Shown here: positions 1 to 8,372 of the stretch, one piece after another | How positions within the stretch are numbered: the stretch's first letter is position 1 | Layout of the letters: every line of letters starts with the position of its first letter | Origin: Salegentibacter sp. 24 | GTDB taxonomy: Bacteria > Bacteroidota > Bacteroidia > Flavobacteriales > Flavobacteriaceae | NCBI RefSeq assembly: GCF_004362395.1 | Contig: NZ_SNWE01000024.1 | Location: 1 to 58,711, forward strand | DNA: 58,711 nt | Direction: 5' to 3' | The notes under the pieces: model-generated | Told to the model about the DNA's origin: nothing | What the model saw: the letters and a program-made list of their open reading frames with translations, nothing else | Database searches by the model: none | Program-made: the position numbers and the translations under genes

Positions 1-95
1 TCAGGGTAAACTAAGGAACCGCCGTATACGAGAACCGTACGTACGCGTGGTGTGAGAGGACAGATAGGGAATTAATCCCTATCTTCCTACTCTAT
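1..95 (+). mobile_element. 3' end of a group II intron (domains V and VI)
   Basis: Seen directly: a domain V-like hairpin with lower stem 18-26 paired to 42-51, a two-base bulge C40-G41 on the 3' side, an upper stem 27-30/36-39 and a short loop. The triad position reads CGC (20-22). It is followed by a domain VI-like hairpin: 54-56 pair with 90-92, 57-60 with 85-88, and 63-70 with 76-83, leaving A89 unpaired as the expected branch-point adenosine. The 3' splice site would fall near 95, seven bases from A89, with the usual A-Y ending. This geometry is specific to group II introns. C46 is an extra base in the lower stem of domain V. Domains I-IV and any maturase gene would lie upstream of the window. 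Confidence 0.75.
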
Positions 96-230
96 CTATC
101 CCAAAATTAAAATAGATTCCCTGATCTATTATTTAGGGGAAGTCATTGGCAGCTCAGGGGAGTTCGATTTTGAAAAGCCTTATTAAGATTTTTAATTTCT
201 AAGCTCCCCATGCTTTACAATTTCTATTAA

Positions 231-1193
231 TTAAGACTGGTAATCATCATCGTCATAGATGTTTTCATAAGAATTACCTTTGGTAACGAAAAACTCGCCG
301 GTGACATATCTAAAATGCTTATCCAAAGCCGCAATTTCATCCAGGTCTTGTTCATTTAAATGAAGCCCTGCACTAGCGAGGTTTTCTATAATTCTTTCTT
401 TATTGGTGGACTTGGGAATAACAGCGGTACCACGCATTTCGCTCCATTTGATTAACACCTGTCCTTCAGTGGCACCATGCTTTTTAGCAATTTTTTTTAT
501 AACTGGATTATCTAAAAGCGAAGGTTCATCTTTAGCTTTCATACCATCAGGGCGATCCCCGCTTCCAAGGGGAGAAAATGCAGTCATATGGATTTTATGC
601 TTACTGCAAAATTCCAATAACTCATTTTGTTGTAAATAAGGATGTAGTTCCACCTGGTTCATTTCAGGAATATCTGAAGTTTCTTCCATTAATTCTTCCA
701 ATTTCATGGCACTGAAATTAGAAACCCCGACATGTTTTACAAGGCCTTGTTTTTTTGCTTCTAGCATCATCTCCCAGGTTGCTATCAGTGGGACTTCTTC
801 TAAAGATAAATAATCTTCATCGTTCTCAGGAAAGCTGACATCTGGTTTAAAAGCTACCGGCCAGTGTATAAGATATAGATCGAGATAATCTAGCTGGAGA
901 TCTTTTAAGGTTTTTTTGAGTGCCGGAATTACATCTTCTTTTTTATGGGCATTATTCCACAATTTTGAAGTAATCCATACTTGCTCACGCTTAATTTTTC
1001 CCTCTGCAAATACTTCTGAGAAAGCTTCTCCCACTGCTGCTTCATTTCCGTAGGTGGCAGCACAATCAATATGCCTGTATCCATTTTTTAAAGCGATTTT
1101 AACTGCCTCTTTTACTTCTTCTTTTCCAGATTTCCAAGTGCCTAATCCTATCGCCGGCATCTGATCACCGTTATCAAATTTTAATGTTTTCAT
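231..1193 (-). CDS. Aldo/keto reductase
   Basis: A 320-residue NADPH-dependent oxidoreductase of the AKR superfamily that reduces aldehydes and ketones in the cytoplasm. The catalytic tetrad is visible and falls at D43, Y48, K77 and H110, the same numbering as aldose reductase. The motifs HIDCAATYGNE, LYLIHWP, VGVSNFS and the cofactor-binding IPKSTNKERI are intact. I start it at the ATG before MKTLKFDNG; an upstream in-frame ATG would add eight residues without homology. The gene stands alone downstream of the intron fragment. The substrate cannot be read from sequence. Confidence 0.93.
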   Translation of the reverse strand: MKTLKFDNGDQMPAIGLGTWKSGKEEVKEAVKIALKNGYRHIDCAATYGNEAAVGEAFSEVFAEGKIKREQVWITSKLWNNAHKKEDVIPALKKTLKDLQLDYLDLYLIHWPVAFKPDVSFPENDEDYLSLEEVPLIATWEMMLEAKKQGLVKHVGVSNFSAMKLEELMEETSDIPEMNQVELHPYLQQNELLEFCSKHKIHMTAFSPLGSGDRPDGMKAKDEPSLLDNPVIKKIAKKHGATEGQVLIKWSEMRGTAVIPKSTNKERIIENLASAGLHLNEQDLDEIAALDKHFRYVTGEFFVTKGNSYENIYDDDDYQS

Positions 1194-1317
1194 TTTCAGA
1201 TTTTTTAAAGGAAACAAGGTTTCCTTAGCATTTTTTTAAAATTAATTTGCTTGAAATTACTAATAAATAAAAGCTTTCCGAAGATTTGAGAGCAGTTTAA
1301 CCGAACTTTAATACAAA

Positions 1318-2214
1318 CTAACGGCGCGGATGAAATTGTTCCATAATTTCCCGAAGGTGCTTACGGTCAACGTGCATATAGACTTCAGTAGTTGTAATGC
1401 TTTCATGTCCTAACATTTGCTGAATTGCTCTTAGGTCGGCACCATTTTCTAATAAATGTGTTGCAAAGGAATGTCTGAAGGTATGTGGGCTTATCTTTTT
1501 TTTAATTCCGGCTTTTTCGGCCAGGCGTTTAATAATAGTAAAGATCATGGCCCTGGTGAGTTTATTTCCTCTTCGGTTCAAAAACAAAGTATCTGAAGAT
1601 TCCTTATTAATTTTTTGGTGAATTCGGACCTGGTCTTTGTAAATATTAATGAATTTTTTAGTGTAGTCGGAAACCGGAACAAAACGCTGCTTATTTCCCT
1701 TTCCTGTAACCTTTATAAAGCCTTCTTGGAAGAACAGGTCTGAAATTTTAAGTTCGGTAAGTTCACTAACGCGGAGTCCACAACCATATAACATTTCAAG
1801 AATCGCTCGGTTTCGTTCACCTTCAGCTTTGCTTAAATCAATCGTAGCTATAAGTAAATCTATTTCTTCAGTGGAAATAGTATCCGGTAGTTTCCGACCT
1901 ATTTTGGGAGATTCTATTAGGTCTAGAGGATTATCTTTACGATAATCTTCAAAAACCAGGTAATTGAAGAACCCGCGTAAACCGGAGATAATTCGGGATT
2001 GAGAGCGAGCATTAACCTCCTTGGCAACTTCGTAAATAAACTGTTGCAGGATTTCCTCGGAAATATGGGTAGGAGAGACTATATGGTTTTTAACATCTAA
2101 AAAGTTGATAAGTTTAGCAACATCCAGCCTGTAACTGATAATGGAATTTTCTGATAGCCCGCGTTCTATGCGAAGATAGTTGCAGTAATCCTGTAATGCC
2201 GGTGCCCATTTCAT
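1318..2214 (-). CDS. xerD: Site-specific tyrosine recombinase XerD
   Basis: A 298-residue XerC/XerD-type recombinase that resolves chromosome dimers at dif during cell division. The N-terminal SAM-like core-binding domain spans about residues 1-95 and the catalytic domain about 105-295. The active-site residues R148, K172, H244, R247, H270 and nucleophile Y279 are all present (CGLRVSEL, HTFRHSF, LGH, TTEVYMH). The length is typical for a housekeeping Xer protein and there are no integrase accessory domains, so it is not a phage integrase. XerD close to aroQ is, as I recall, a common flavobacterial arrangement, which favours XerD over XerC. It is divergent from the barrel protein at 2322. Confidence 0.9.
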   Translation of the reverse strand: MKWAPALQDYCNYLRIERGLSENSIISYRLDVAKLINFLDVKNHIVSPTHISEEILQQFIYEVAKEVNARSQSRIISGLRGFFNYLVFEDYRKDNPLDLIESPKIGRKLPDTISTEEIDLLIATIDLSKAEGERNRAILEMLYGCGLRVSELTELKISDLFFQEGFIKVTGKGNKQRFVPVSDYTKKFINIYKDQVRIHQKINKESSDTLFLNRRGNKLTRAMIFTIIKRLAEKAGIKKKISPHTFRHSFATHLLENGADLRAIQQMLGHESITTTEVYMHVDRKHLREIMEQFHPRR

Positions 2215-2293
2215 ACCCTAAAGATATAAACAATTGGTTGTAATCTTAGTAATACTTTAGGCTTGAATAACATTTTATTAAGAAGCCTGTTCC

Positions 2294-2301
2294 TACATTT
2301 G
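2294..2301 (+). promoter_or_regulatory. Bacteroidota -7 promoter element (TACATTTG)
   Basis: An exact TAnnTTTG match 20 bases upstream of the barrel-protein ATG, giving a short leader. No TTG lies at the best -33 spacing (the nearest is 28 bases upstream), so only the -7 element is supported. Confidence 0.5.
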
Positions 2302-2321
2302 CTGTTGTAACACTAACAAAA

Positions 2322-2936
2322 ATGAAAGTAATGAAAAAGTCGATTTTAATTGCAGTAATAGCCATTTTAGGTTTTAATACTGCAGCAAGCGCACAGGAAT
2401 TCGTGTATTTTGGAGCTAAAGGTGGGGTGAATTTTACCAATATGTCTTCAGACGGATTTGATGATGAAAAAATGCAAACAGGATTTCACTTAGGTTTGGT
2501 TTCTGAAATCCCTTTAAGTGACCGGTTTTCCCTTCAACCAGAGGTGCTTTATGCAACCCAGGGAACAGAAGCAAACAGGACCTTTGCCGGCCAGAATTTT
2601 AATGGGGAATATCGATTAGATTATATTCAGGTACCCGTATTGGCTAAGCTTTATTTAATAGATGGCCTTTCCATTGAAGCGGGACCATCATTTAATTTTC
2701 TGGTAGAAGAAGAATATAATTTCGAAAGTGACCTGGCTGATGGGGAATTTGATCCGGAGGCCGGAAGTGCTTTTGAATTTGGAGGAGCAATTGGTGCTTC
2801 TTACAAATTTAACAATGGTTTCTTTGCCTCTGCCAGATATACCCAAGGATTTACCGATGTGTTTGATAGCGAGAATTGGGATGATGATGCTGTGAAAAAC
2901 AATGGAATCCAGGTAGGAATCGGATTAATGTTTTAG
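2322..2936 (+). CDS. Porin-family outer-membrane beta-barrel protein
   Basis: A 204-residue protein with an N-terminal signal peptide (hydrophobic ILIAVIAILGFNTAASA, cleavage after ASA) followed by alternating beta-strand sequence typical of the small PF13568-type barrels of Bacteroidota: FGAKGGVNFTN near the start, LQPEVLYATQG, LDYIQVPVLAKLYL and a C-terminal strand ending VGIGLMF with a terminal Phe. The motif order of a first strand, a P-V-L-A-K-L segment and a final VGIGL strand is the family hallmark. Role unknown; it probably spans the outer membrane with eight strands. A second ATG nine bases downstream is also possible. A strong terminator follows. Confidence 0.88.
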   Translation: MKVMKKSILIAVIAILGFNTAASAQEFVYFGAKGGVNFTNMSSDGFDDEKMQTGFHLGLVSEIPLSDRFSLQPEVLYATQGTEANRTFAGQNFNGEYRLDYIQVPVLAKLYLIDGLSIEAGPSFNFLVEEEYNFESDLADGEFDPEAGSAFEFGGAIGASYKFNNGFFASARYTQGFTDVFDSENWDDDAVKNNGIQVGIGLMF

Positions 2937-2965
2937 GGTAATTCTTAAAGAACACCTATGAAATT

Positions 2966-2996
2966 AAAAGCGGAAATTTACTTTCCGCTTTTTTTA
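2966..2996 (+). terminator. Intrinsic terminator after the porin-family gene
   Basis: An 11-bp perfect stem (2966-2976 with 2982-2992) around a five-base loop, running into a T tract. It separates the gene at 2322 from the one at 3082. Confidence 0.85.
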
Positions 2997-3081
2997 TACC
3001 TGAAATCCTGTATTTCGCTGTAAATGTGTGTTTTAATTATTACTTGTGGTATCTTTAGAATAGAAATTAAAATGTATAATT

Positions 3082-3576
3082 ATGAAACGATTTGTATTTA
3101 TTGTTTGTGTTATGCTAATGGGAACCAATGTGATGAAAGCCCAAAGCGGATTGCGGTTAGGTGCCAATATCGGAATACCCTTAGGAGATGTGGAAGAAGT
3201 GAGTAACTTTCAGGCTGGTGCAGATATTGCCTATATGTTTGGCATTGCGGATATGTTATATGTTGGTCCTATGATCGGATATACACGATTCTTTGTAGAA
3301 GATATTGACAATGAAATTGTAGACCTTGATATGGAAGATCCTGCATTTTTACCTATCGCTGCCTCAGGCAGGATTGCACTCGCACAGGGGTTCTTCTTTG
3401 GAACAGATCTGGGCTATGCTGTAGGCCTGAATGATGGAAATGATGGGGGATTCTATTACAGGCCCCAAATTGGGTATAATTTCGGTAAAATTGGACTTAT
3501 TGCCTCCTATAGTGGAATTAGCGTAGACGGAGATAATTTCAGTTCCATAAACCTCGGAATTGAATTCGGATTATAA
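3082..3576 (+). CDS. Small outer-membrane beta-barrel protein
   Basis: A 164-residue secreted protein. The signal peptide covers about residues 1-20 (FVFIVCVMLMGTNVMKA, then Q). The mature part starts with SGLRLGANIGIPLGD and alternates short glycine-rich strands with turns (MLYVGPMIGYTRFF, FFFGTDLGYAVGL, YYRPQIGYNFGKIGL), ending INLGIEFGL, a typical barrel-closing strand. It resembles the small outer-membrane barrels of Flavobacteriia. It is probably transcribed alone, between a terminator and the aroQ leader; a weak TATCTTTA box lies about 25 bases upstream. No substrate or partner can be inferred. Confidence 0.82.
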   Translation: MKRFVFIVCVMLMGTNVMKAQSGLRLGANIGIPLGDVEEVSNFQAGADIAYMFGIADMLYVGPMIGYTRFFVEDIDNEIVDLDMEDPAFLPIAASGRIALAQGFFFGTDLGYAVGLNDGNDGGFYYRPQIGYNFGKIGLIASYSGISVDGDNFSSINLGIEFGL

Positions 3577-3700
3577 CTATCCAACCAAAATCACCCTTTG
3601 GAAAATAGAATCTTAAAAGTATAATGTTCTTTTTTTCTAAAGGGTTTTAACTATATCTAATTTTTTACCTTTACCAATAGAACTATCTAAGCGGTAAAAA

Positions 3701-4123
3701 ATGAAAATAATGATCATCAACGGTCCAAACTTAAACCTTTTGGGAACCCGTGAACCCGATACTTACGGAAGTAAAAGCTTTGAGACTTACTTCTCTGAAC
3801 TTCAGTTTAAATTTAAAAAAACCGAACTTTCTTATTTCCAAAGTAATATAGAGGGGGAGCTCATCGATAAAATTCATCAGGCGGATAAAGAGTTTGACGG
3901 GATTGTTTTAAATGCAGCAGCCTACACCCATACTTCAGTTGGTTTGGGGGATGCGGTAAAAGGTATTAAAACCCCCGTGGTGGAAGTGCATATTTCCAAT
4001 ACTCATTCCAGAGAAAAATTTCGACATAAATCCTATATTGCTCCAAATGCGAAGGGTGTAATTCTTGGCTTCGGATTGCTCGGGTATGATCTGGCTATTG
4101 AGAGTTTTCTAAATAAGGAATAA
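3701..4123 (+). CDS. aroQ: 3-dehydroquinate dehydratase, type II
   Basis: A 140-residue cytoplasmic enzyme that dehydrates 3-dehydroquinate to 3-dehydroshikimate, step three of the shikimate pathway. The family signature GPNLNLLGTREPDTYG carries the catalytic Tyr22; N71 (LNAAAYTHTS) and H97 (VEVHISN) complete the active site, and R104 lies in the SREKFRH segment. Length is normal for the dodecameric type II enzyme. Its TAA stop overlaps the ATG of the next gene by one base (TAATG), so the two are translationally coupled. Confidence 0.95.
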   Translation: MKIMIINGPNLNLLGTREPDTYGSKSFETYFSELQFKFKKTELSYFQSNIEGELIDKIHQADKEFDGIVLNAAAYTHTSVGLGDAVKGIKTPVVEVHISNTHSREKFRHKSYIAPNAKGVILGFGLLGYDLAIESFLNKE

Positions 4124-4848
4124 TGGAAAAGGCATACCTGAACTGGAGTAGCGGGAAAGATGCGGCCTTGACCTTGCATAAGCTCCAAGAGCAAGGTAAA
4201 TATTCAGTTGAAAAATTAATAACTACTGTAAATACGGAGTTTGACCGAATCTCTATGCACGGGGTAAGATTAGAATTACTTCATAGGCAGGCCTCCAGTT
4301 TAAACTTGCCACTGCATCAAATTAAACTGCGGGGGGAGGTCTCTATGACAGAATATAATCAGGTGATGGAGAGAGAAACCACAAATCTTCTTAAAGAAGG
4401 ATTTACCCATAGTATTTTTGGAGATATTTTCCTGGAAGATCTAAAGCACTACCGAGAAAAGCATTTGAAAGATATTGGACTACAGGCAGTTTTTCCTCTT
4501 TGGAAAAGGGACACCAATGAACTGATGAGAGAATTTATAGATACTGGATTTAAAGCCATAGTAGTTTGTGTAAATACGGATAAATTAGATGAATCCTTTT
4601 GCGGAAGAATTATAGATAAGAATTTTTTAAATGACCTACCGGAAGGGATTGATCCTTGTGGTGAAAATGGCGAATTTCATTCTTTTGTTTTTGAGGGGCC
4701 TATTTTTAAACAACCCATTGATTTTAAAAAAGGAGAAATAGTTGTAAGATCCTATAAACCTGGTGAAGAATCAGAGGGTAATTGCTCTTCGACCGATCAA
4801 AAATCCTGGGATACAAGTTTTGTGTTTTGTGATCTGTTGTTGAAATGA
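4123..4848 (+). CDS. Dph6-related ATP-pyrophosphatase (diphthine--ammonia ligase family)
   Basis: A 241-residue member of the adenine nucleotide alpha-hydrolase/PP-loop family. The PP-loop reads WSSGKDAALTLHKL (residues 8-21), and the family motifs GVRLELLHRQA, FGDIFLEDL, FPLW and PCGENGEFHSFV follow in the right order. Archaeal and eukaryotic relatives amidate diphthine on EF-2; bacteria have no diphthamide, so the substrate here is unknown and the family name should not be read as a function. It is translationally coupled to aroQ. Confidence 0.85.
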   Translation: MEKAYLNWSSGKDAALTLHKLQEQGKYSVEKLITTVNTEFDRISMHGVRLELLHRQASSLNLPLHQIKLRGEVSMTEYNQVMERETTNLLKEGFTHSIFGDIFLEDLKHYREKHLKDIGLQAVFPLWKRDTNELMREFIDTGFKAIVVCVNTDKLDESFCGRIIDKNFLNDLPEGIDPCGENGEFHSFVFEGPIFKQPIDFKKGEIVVRSYKPGEESEGNCSSTDQKSWDTSFVFCDLLLK

Positions 4849-4939
4849 AAGTTATAATGTTCCGGGCTAATTACAGCTTCCGGCCCTGTATCCCCTAAAA
4901 CATAGAGATTTTTGGAATTAATACCGTATAGTGTGAATA

Positions 4940-4971
4940 AAAAGTCCCCGGAACTTGACTGTTTCGGGGAC
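4940..4971 (-). terminator. Intrinsic terminator downstream of lpdA
   Basis: An 11-bp stem (4944-4954 with 4961-4971, one G-U pair) with a six-base loop. On the minus strand it is followed by TTTTTATT, so it serves the lpdA transcript; it may also help stop the convergent aroQ operon. Confidence 0.75.
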
Positions 4972-4993
4972 CTATCATTTAAGCTGGTATTTT

Positions 4994-6385
4994 CTAAATA
5001 TGAATTACTTCATCATAGGCAGCTGCAACAGCCTCCATTACCGCTTCACTCATAGTCGGGTGAGGGTGAACAGCTTTTAGTACTTCGTGGCCCGTTGTTT
5101 CAAGTTTACGTCCAAGAACAGCTTCTGCGATCATATCGGTAACTCCCGCGCCAATCATATGACAACCTAACCATTCGCCATACTTGGCATCAAAAATTAC
5201 TTTTACAAATCCTTCGGATTTTCCCGCGGCTTTGGCTTTTCCGGAAGCAGAGAAAGGGAATTTACCTACTTTAAGTTCGTAACCGGCTTCTTTGGCTTGC
5301 TTCTCCGTCATCCCAACCGATGCAATTTCGGGGGTAGCATAGGTACAACCCGGTATATTTCCATAGTCCAAAGGCTCTACATCCATTCCTTTGATTTTTT
5401 CAACGCAAAGAATTCCTTCAGCGGAAGCGACATGTGCAAGAGCAGGTCCGTGAACTACATCGCCAATGGCATAAATTCCATCTACATTGGTCTTATAAAA
5501 ATCGTCTACAACGATTTTATCCTTATCTGTTTTTATTTTTAGGTCCTCAAGGCCTATATTTTCAATATTTGTTTTAATTCCAACAGCTGAAAGTACAATA
5601 TCGGCTTCCAGATTTTCTTCGCCTTTTTTGGTTTTTACTTTGGCTTTTACTTTCTTGCCAGAAGTATCAACACTTTCCACTGAAGAGTTGGTCATTACTT
5701 TTATCCCGGCCTTTTTAAGGCTGCGTTCAAATTGCTTTGAAATTTCTTCATCTTCTAAAGGCACTACATTTGGTAAAAACTCTACCACGGTAACTTCCGT
5801 ACCCATAGCGTTATAGAAATGCGCAAATTCAACCCCAATGGCTCCAGACCCAACTACAATCATAGATTTTGGTTGTTTTTCCAGACTCATAGCTTCGCGA
5901 TAACCAATAACTTTTTTCCCATCCTGCTTAAGGTTAGGTAACTCGCGAGAACGAGCGCCCGTTGCTACAATTATATTATCCGCCTGGTATTCCTTAGTTT
6001 TATCATCTTTATCCGTAACAGCGATCTTTTTACCAGATTTTAGTTTTCCGAAACCTTCAATGACATCGATTTTATTCTTTTTCATCAGGAATTGAACCCC
6101 TTTGCTCATTCCTGCAGCAACATCACGACTACGTTTTATAACTTTTGAAAAATCTTTATCAGGATTCTCTAAACTCAATCCGTAATCTTCGGCGTGCTTT
6201 AGATAATCAAAAACTTCGGCACTTTTGAGAAGCGCTTTAGTTGGGATGCACCCCCAGTTCAAACAAACGCCTCCGAGGCTTTCTTTTTCTACAATTGCGG
6301 TTTTAAAACCTAATTGAGAAGCTCTAATGGCGGTTACATAACCTCCAGGGCCACTACCTAAAACAATGATATCGTATTTACTCAT
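4994..6385 (-). CDS. lpdA: Dihydrolipoyl dehydrogenase (E3)
   Basis: A 463-residue flavoprotein that reoxidises dihydrolipoamide in the pyruvate, 2-oxoglutarate and branched-chain 2-oxoacid dehydrogenase complexes. FAD-binding GSGPGGY is at residues 10-16, the redox-active disulfide GGVCLNWGC at C41/C46, the NAD-binding GSGAIGVEFA in the middle, a second FAD motif IYAIGDVV, and the C-terminal catalytic HPHPTMSEAVMEA. The start is the ATG before MSKYDIIVLG; the open frame extends 16 codons further upstream but gives no conserved residues. It stands apart from any E1/E2 genes in this window. No TAnnTTTG promoter was found upstream. Confidence 0.96.
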   Translation of the reverse strand: MSKYDIIVLGSGPGGYVTAIRASQLGFKTAIVEKESLGGVCLNWGCIPTKALLKSAEVFDYLKHAEDYGLSLENPDKDFSKVIKRSRDVAAGMSKGVQFLMKKNKIDVIEGFGKLKSGKKIAVTDKDDKTKEYQADNIIVATGARSRELPNLKQDGKKVIGYREAMSLEKQPKSMIVVGSGAIGVEFAHFYNAMGTEVTVVEFLPNVVPLEDEEISKQFERSLKKAGIKVMTNSSVESVDTSGKKVKAKVKTKKGEENLEADIVLSAVGIKTNIENIGLEDLKIKTDKDKIVVDDFYKTNVDGIYAIGDVVHGPALAHVASAEGILCVEKIKGMDVEPLDYGNIPGCTYATPEIASVGMTEKQAKEAGYELKVGKFPFSASGKAKAAGKSEGFVKVIFDAKYGEWLGCHMIGAGVTDMIAEAVLGRKLETTGHEVLKAVHPHPTMSEAVMEAVAAAYDEVIHI

Positions 6386-6759
6386 ATTCGGATTTTTTAT
6401 GGTGCTTAATAAACTTTCTTGGGGCAAACCCACAAGGATTTAAATAAAATAATTAAAAATGATTCGATGCAAGCATCAAGTATTTCAAAGCTCACTTTGG
6501 GGAGCGAAGTTGCGAATTTAAGGAATAATCACTTAAACTGAAAGTTTTAAGTTGGAGTATAGGAGGGAAATGAAAAAGAGGTGTACCAAAGAAAAATTGA
6601 AGCTTTTTTGTTTTGGAACCTACTTATATTTTAAAAATTCTGAACTCCAGTATAATTAATTTTTTGCTCTTTAAAAGCTCTATAATAAAAATACCTCATG
6701 AATTTCTACAACACGAGGTATTTTAGGAACTTGTTAAAGTCTTTATTGTGAGGGAAAGA
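6386..6759. other. Intergenic region, no gene seen
   Basis: An AT-rich stretch of 374 bases between lpdA and the collagen-like lipoprotein gene. Apart from the hairpin at 6690-6722 no convincing open frame, tRNA or repeat is visible, and no TAnnTTTG promoter for lpdA. Confidence 0.6.
6685..6722 (-). terminator. Intrinsic terminator of the msrB/lipoprotein operon
   Basis: An 8-bp stem AATACCTC (6690-6697) with GAGGTATT (6715-6722). Read on the minus strand it ends in TTTTTATTATA, about 40 bases after the lipoprotein stop codon. Confidence 0.65.
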
Positions 6760-7332
6760 TTATTTAATCATTTCTACCTTTCTTACATCACTTTCTTTTA
6801 GATCCAGTTCTTTCATAACTGATTCAAGATTGGAGCTATCAAAATCCGCACTTGCATAGAACTTTGCTGGAATAATTGCTACCCTAAAGATTTGATCTGT
6901 TGTAAAATCCTCACTAAGACCACTTAAATCATAATTACCATCGATAAAAATCTCGGTATCTACAAATGTGTGGTTAGATACATATTGTATGGTCCCTTCA
7001 TCAGTGAAAAAATTCTGAGGTAACATACTCCATTCATCTACATCGCTTCCATCATCTAGTTGTCCTATGGCATCTAAACGATAAATTATCACAATATCTG
7101 TTTCAAGAACTTCAACATCCGTAAAGTCCTCGAAGGCCAAAAGATCTGTAGTCCATAAATTAGCTTCTTCATCATAGAAAAAGTCTGAATTGATTTCGAA
7201 TATAGTTGCAGTTGCCGCATCTAAGCCATCTTCACCTGGAGGGCCTTGTGGTCCTACTTCGCCATCACTAGAGCAGGCTGTAAATAAAAAAGTTGTCATA
7301 AATAAAATTGAAAATAGTTTTTTCATAATCAT
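6760..7332 (-). CDS. Lipoprotein with a short collagen-like segment
   Basis: A 190-residue lipoprotein: hydrophobic signal and lipobox FTAC with the lipidated Cys at position 20, followed at once by collagen-type Gly-X-Y triplets (GEVGPQGPPGEDGLD). The remaining acidic part (IFEINSDFFYDEEANLWT and on) is predicted beta-rich and has no family I recognise. This layout of lipobox, a few G-X-Y triplets and a C-terminal domain is frequent in Bacteroidota surface lipoproteins of unknown role. A second ATG two codons in is equally possible. It lies 13 bases after msrB and probably shares its transcript. Confidence 0.78.
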   Translation of the reverse strand: MIMKKLFSILFMTTFLFTACSSDGEVGPQGPPGEDGLDAATATIFEINSDFFYDEEANLWTTDLLAFEDFTDVEVLETDIVIIYRLDAIGQLDDGSDVDEWSMLPQNFFTDEGTIQYVSNHTFVDTEIFIDGNYDLSGLSEDFTTDQIFRVAIIPAKFYASADFDSSNLESVMKELDLKESDVRKVEMIK

Positions 7333-7345
7333 AGGTGTTAGGTTA

Positions 7346-7738
7346 TTATTTGTTAAAATTTATACTCGCCGAGTTTACGCAATAGCGCTGGCCAGTCTCG
7401 GTAGGCCCATCATCAAAAACGTGCCCAAGATGACCACCACAATTAGAACAAAGAATTTCAGTTCTTAGCATCCCAAAGGTTTTATCCTGAATGTATTCAA
7501 CTTTTCCATCTATGGCTTTATCAAAACTTGGCCAACCACATCCGCTATCAAACTTGGCTTCACTATCAAAGAGTTTTTCTCCACATCCCGCACAAAAATA
7601 TGTTCCATCTTCAAAGTGCATATTATATTTACCGGTATGTGGTGCTTCAGTGCCTTTTTTTCTCAATACCCGAAATTGTTCTTCTGAAAGTTTTTCCCTC
7701 CATGCTGTTTCAGGTTTTTCTATACTATATTTTTTCAT
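7346..7738 (-). CDS. msrB: Peptide-methionine (R)-S-oxide reductase, cytoplasmic
   Basis: A 130-residue MsrB, which reduces the R epimer of methionine sulfoxide in proteins. Zinc ligands are C49/C52 (YFCAGCG) and C97/C100 (LCSNCGGH); the catalytic Cys is C120 in QRYCVNS. C67 in SGCGWPSF sits where many MsrB proteins keep the resolving Cys. There is no signal peptide, so it should act in the cytoplasm. It follows a second, lipoprotein msrB by 40 bases in the same orientation. Confidence 0.94.
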   Translation of the reverse strand: MKKYSIEKPETAWREKLSEEQFRVLRKKGTEAPHTGKYNMHFEDGTYFCAGCGEKLFDSEAKFDSGCGWPSFDKAIDGKVEYIQDKTFGMLRTEILCSNCGGHLGHVFDDGPTETGQRYCVNSASINFNK

Positions 7739-7778
7739 TTTCTTTCCTTCTTAATCATTAATTGCACAATAGAAAGTC

Positions 7779-8270
7779 CTATTGTTTAGCTGGTATAAAA
7801 TCCATCGCGATTCCATTAATACAATGTCTTTTCCCGGTTGTTTCCTCCGGGCCATCATTAAAAACATGACCTAAATGACCTCCGCATCTAGCACAGTGAA
7901 CTTCGTTTCTTTGGTAACCGAGTTTTGAATCGGTTCCATAGGCCACTCCACCTTCAATAGCACGGTCAAAACTAGGCCAGCCCGTGCCACTGATGAATTT
8001 GTGTTTAGTTTTATACAATTCGTTCCCGCAGGCAGCACAGACAAAAGTCCCAGGTTCATCGACTTTATTTAAAGGACTGGAGAATGCAGGTTCGGTAGCA
8101 GCTTTCCTTAAAACCTGAAATTCGGCGTCAGTAAGTTCCTCTTTCCATTCTTCGGTAGATTTTGTAACTTCAAATTTTTCCTGTTTCTGCTGCTTATCAT
8201 CTTGTTTTTGTGCATTGCCCTGACAGCTGAAACTTAAGACTGCGAGCAAAATTGGTAATATCTTTTTCAT
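7779..8270 (-). CDS. msrB: Lipoprotein peptide-methionine (R)-S-oxide reductase
   Basis: A 163-residue second MsrB with an export signal and lipobox (LSFSC, lipidated C16), a Gln/Lys-rich linker (residues 17-35) and then the MsrB fold. Zinc ligands C78/C81 and C126/C129 and catalytic C150 (KRHCINGIAM) are kept. The usual resolving position reads SGTGWPS, Thr instead of Cys, unlike its neighbour. It is expected to repair oxidised methionines in the periplasm or on the outer membrane, and would need an external thiol partner or another Cys for turnover. It is the first gene of the probable msrB-msrB-lipoprotein operon. Confidence 0.9.
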   Translation of the reverse strand: MKKILPILLAVLSFSCQGNAQKQDDKQQKQEKFEVTKSTEEWKEELTDAEFQVLRKAATEPAFSSPLNKVDEPGTFVCAACGNELYKTKHKFISGTGWPSFDRAIEGGVAYGTDSKLGYQRNEVHCARCGGHLGHVFNDGPEETTGKRHCINGIAMDFIPAKQ

Positions 8271-8372
8271 AGCTTTTAAAATTTAATTGGTTTCTCCTCT
8301 TTTGATAAAATTTGGAGATTTACCCATTTTAGAAGCCCATTTTTGAGCTTTTTTATTTTAAAAGTACAAAGA

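Noticed and set aside
1318-2214. Integrase of a mobile element next to the intron end
   Set aside because: Size, domain layout and the aroQ neighbourhood are those of chromosomal XerD.
4123-4848. Function as diphthamide synthase
   Set aside because: Bacteria have no diphthamide; the family name describes relatives, so no such role is claimed.
6386-6759. A hidden gene or RNA in the lpdA-lipoprotein gap
   Set aside because: Only the terminator hairpin and AT-rich sequence are visible.
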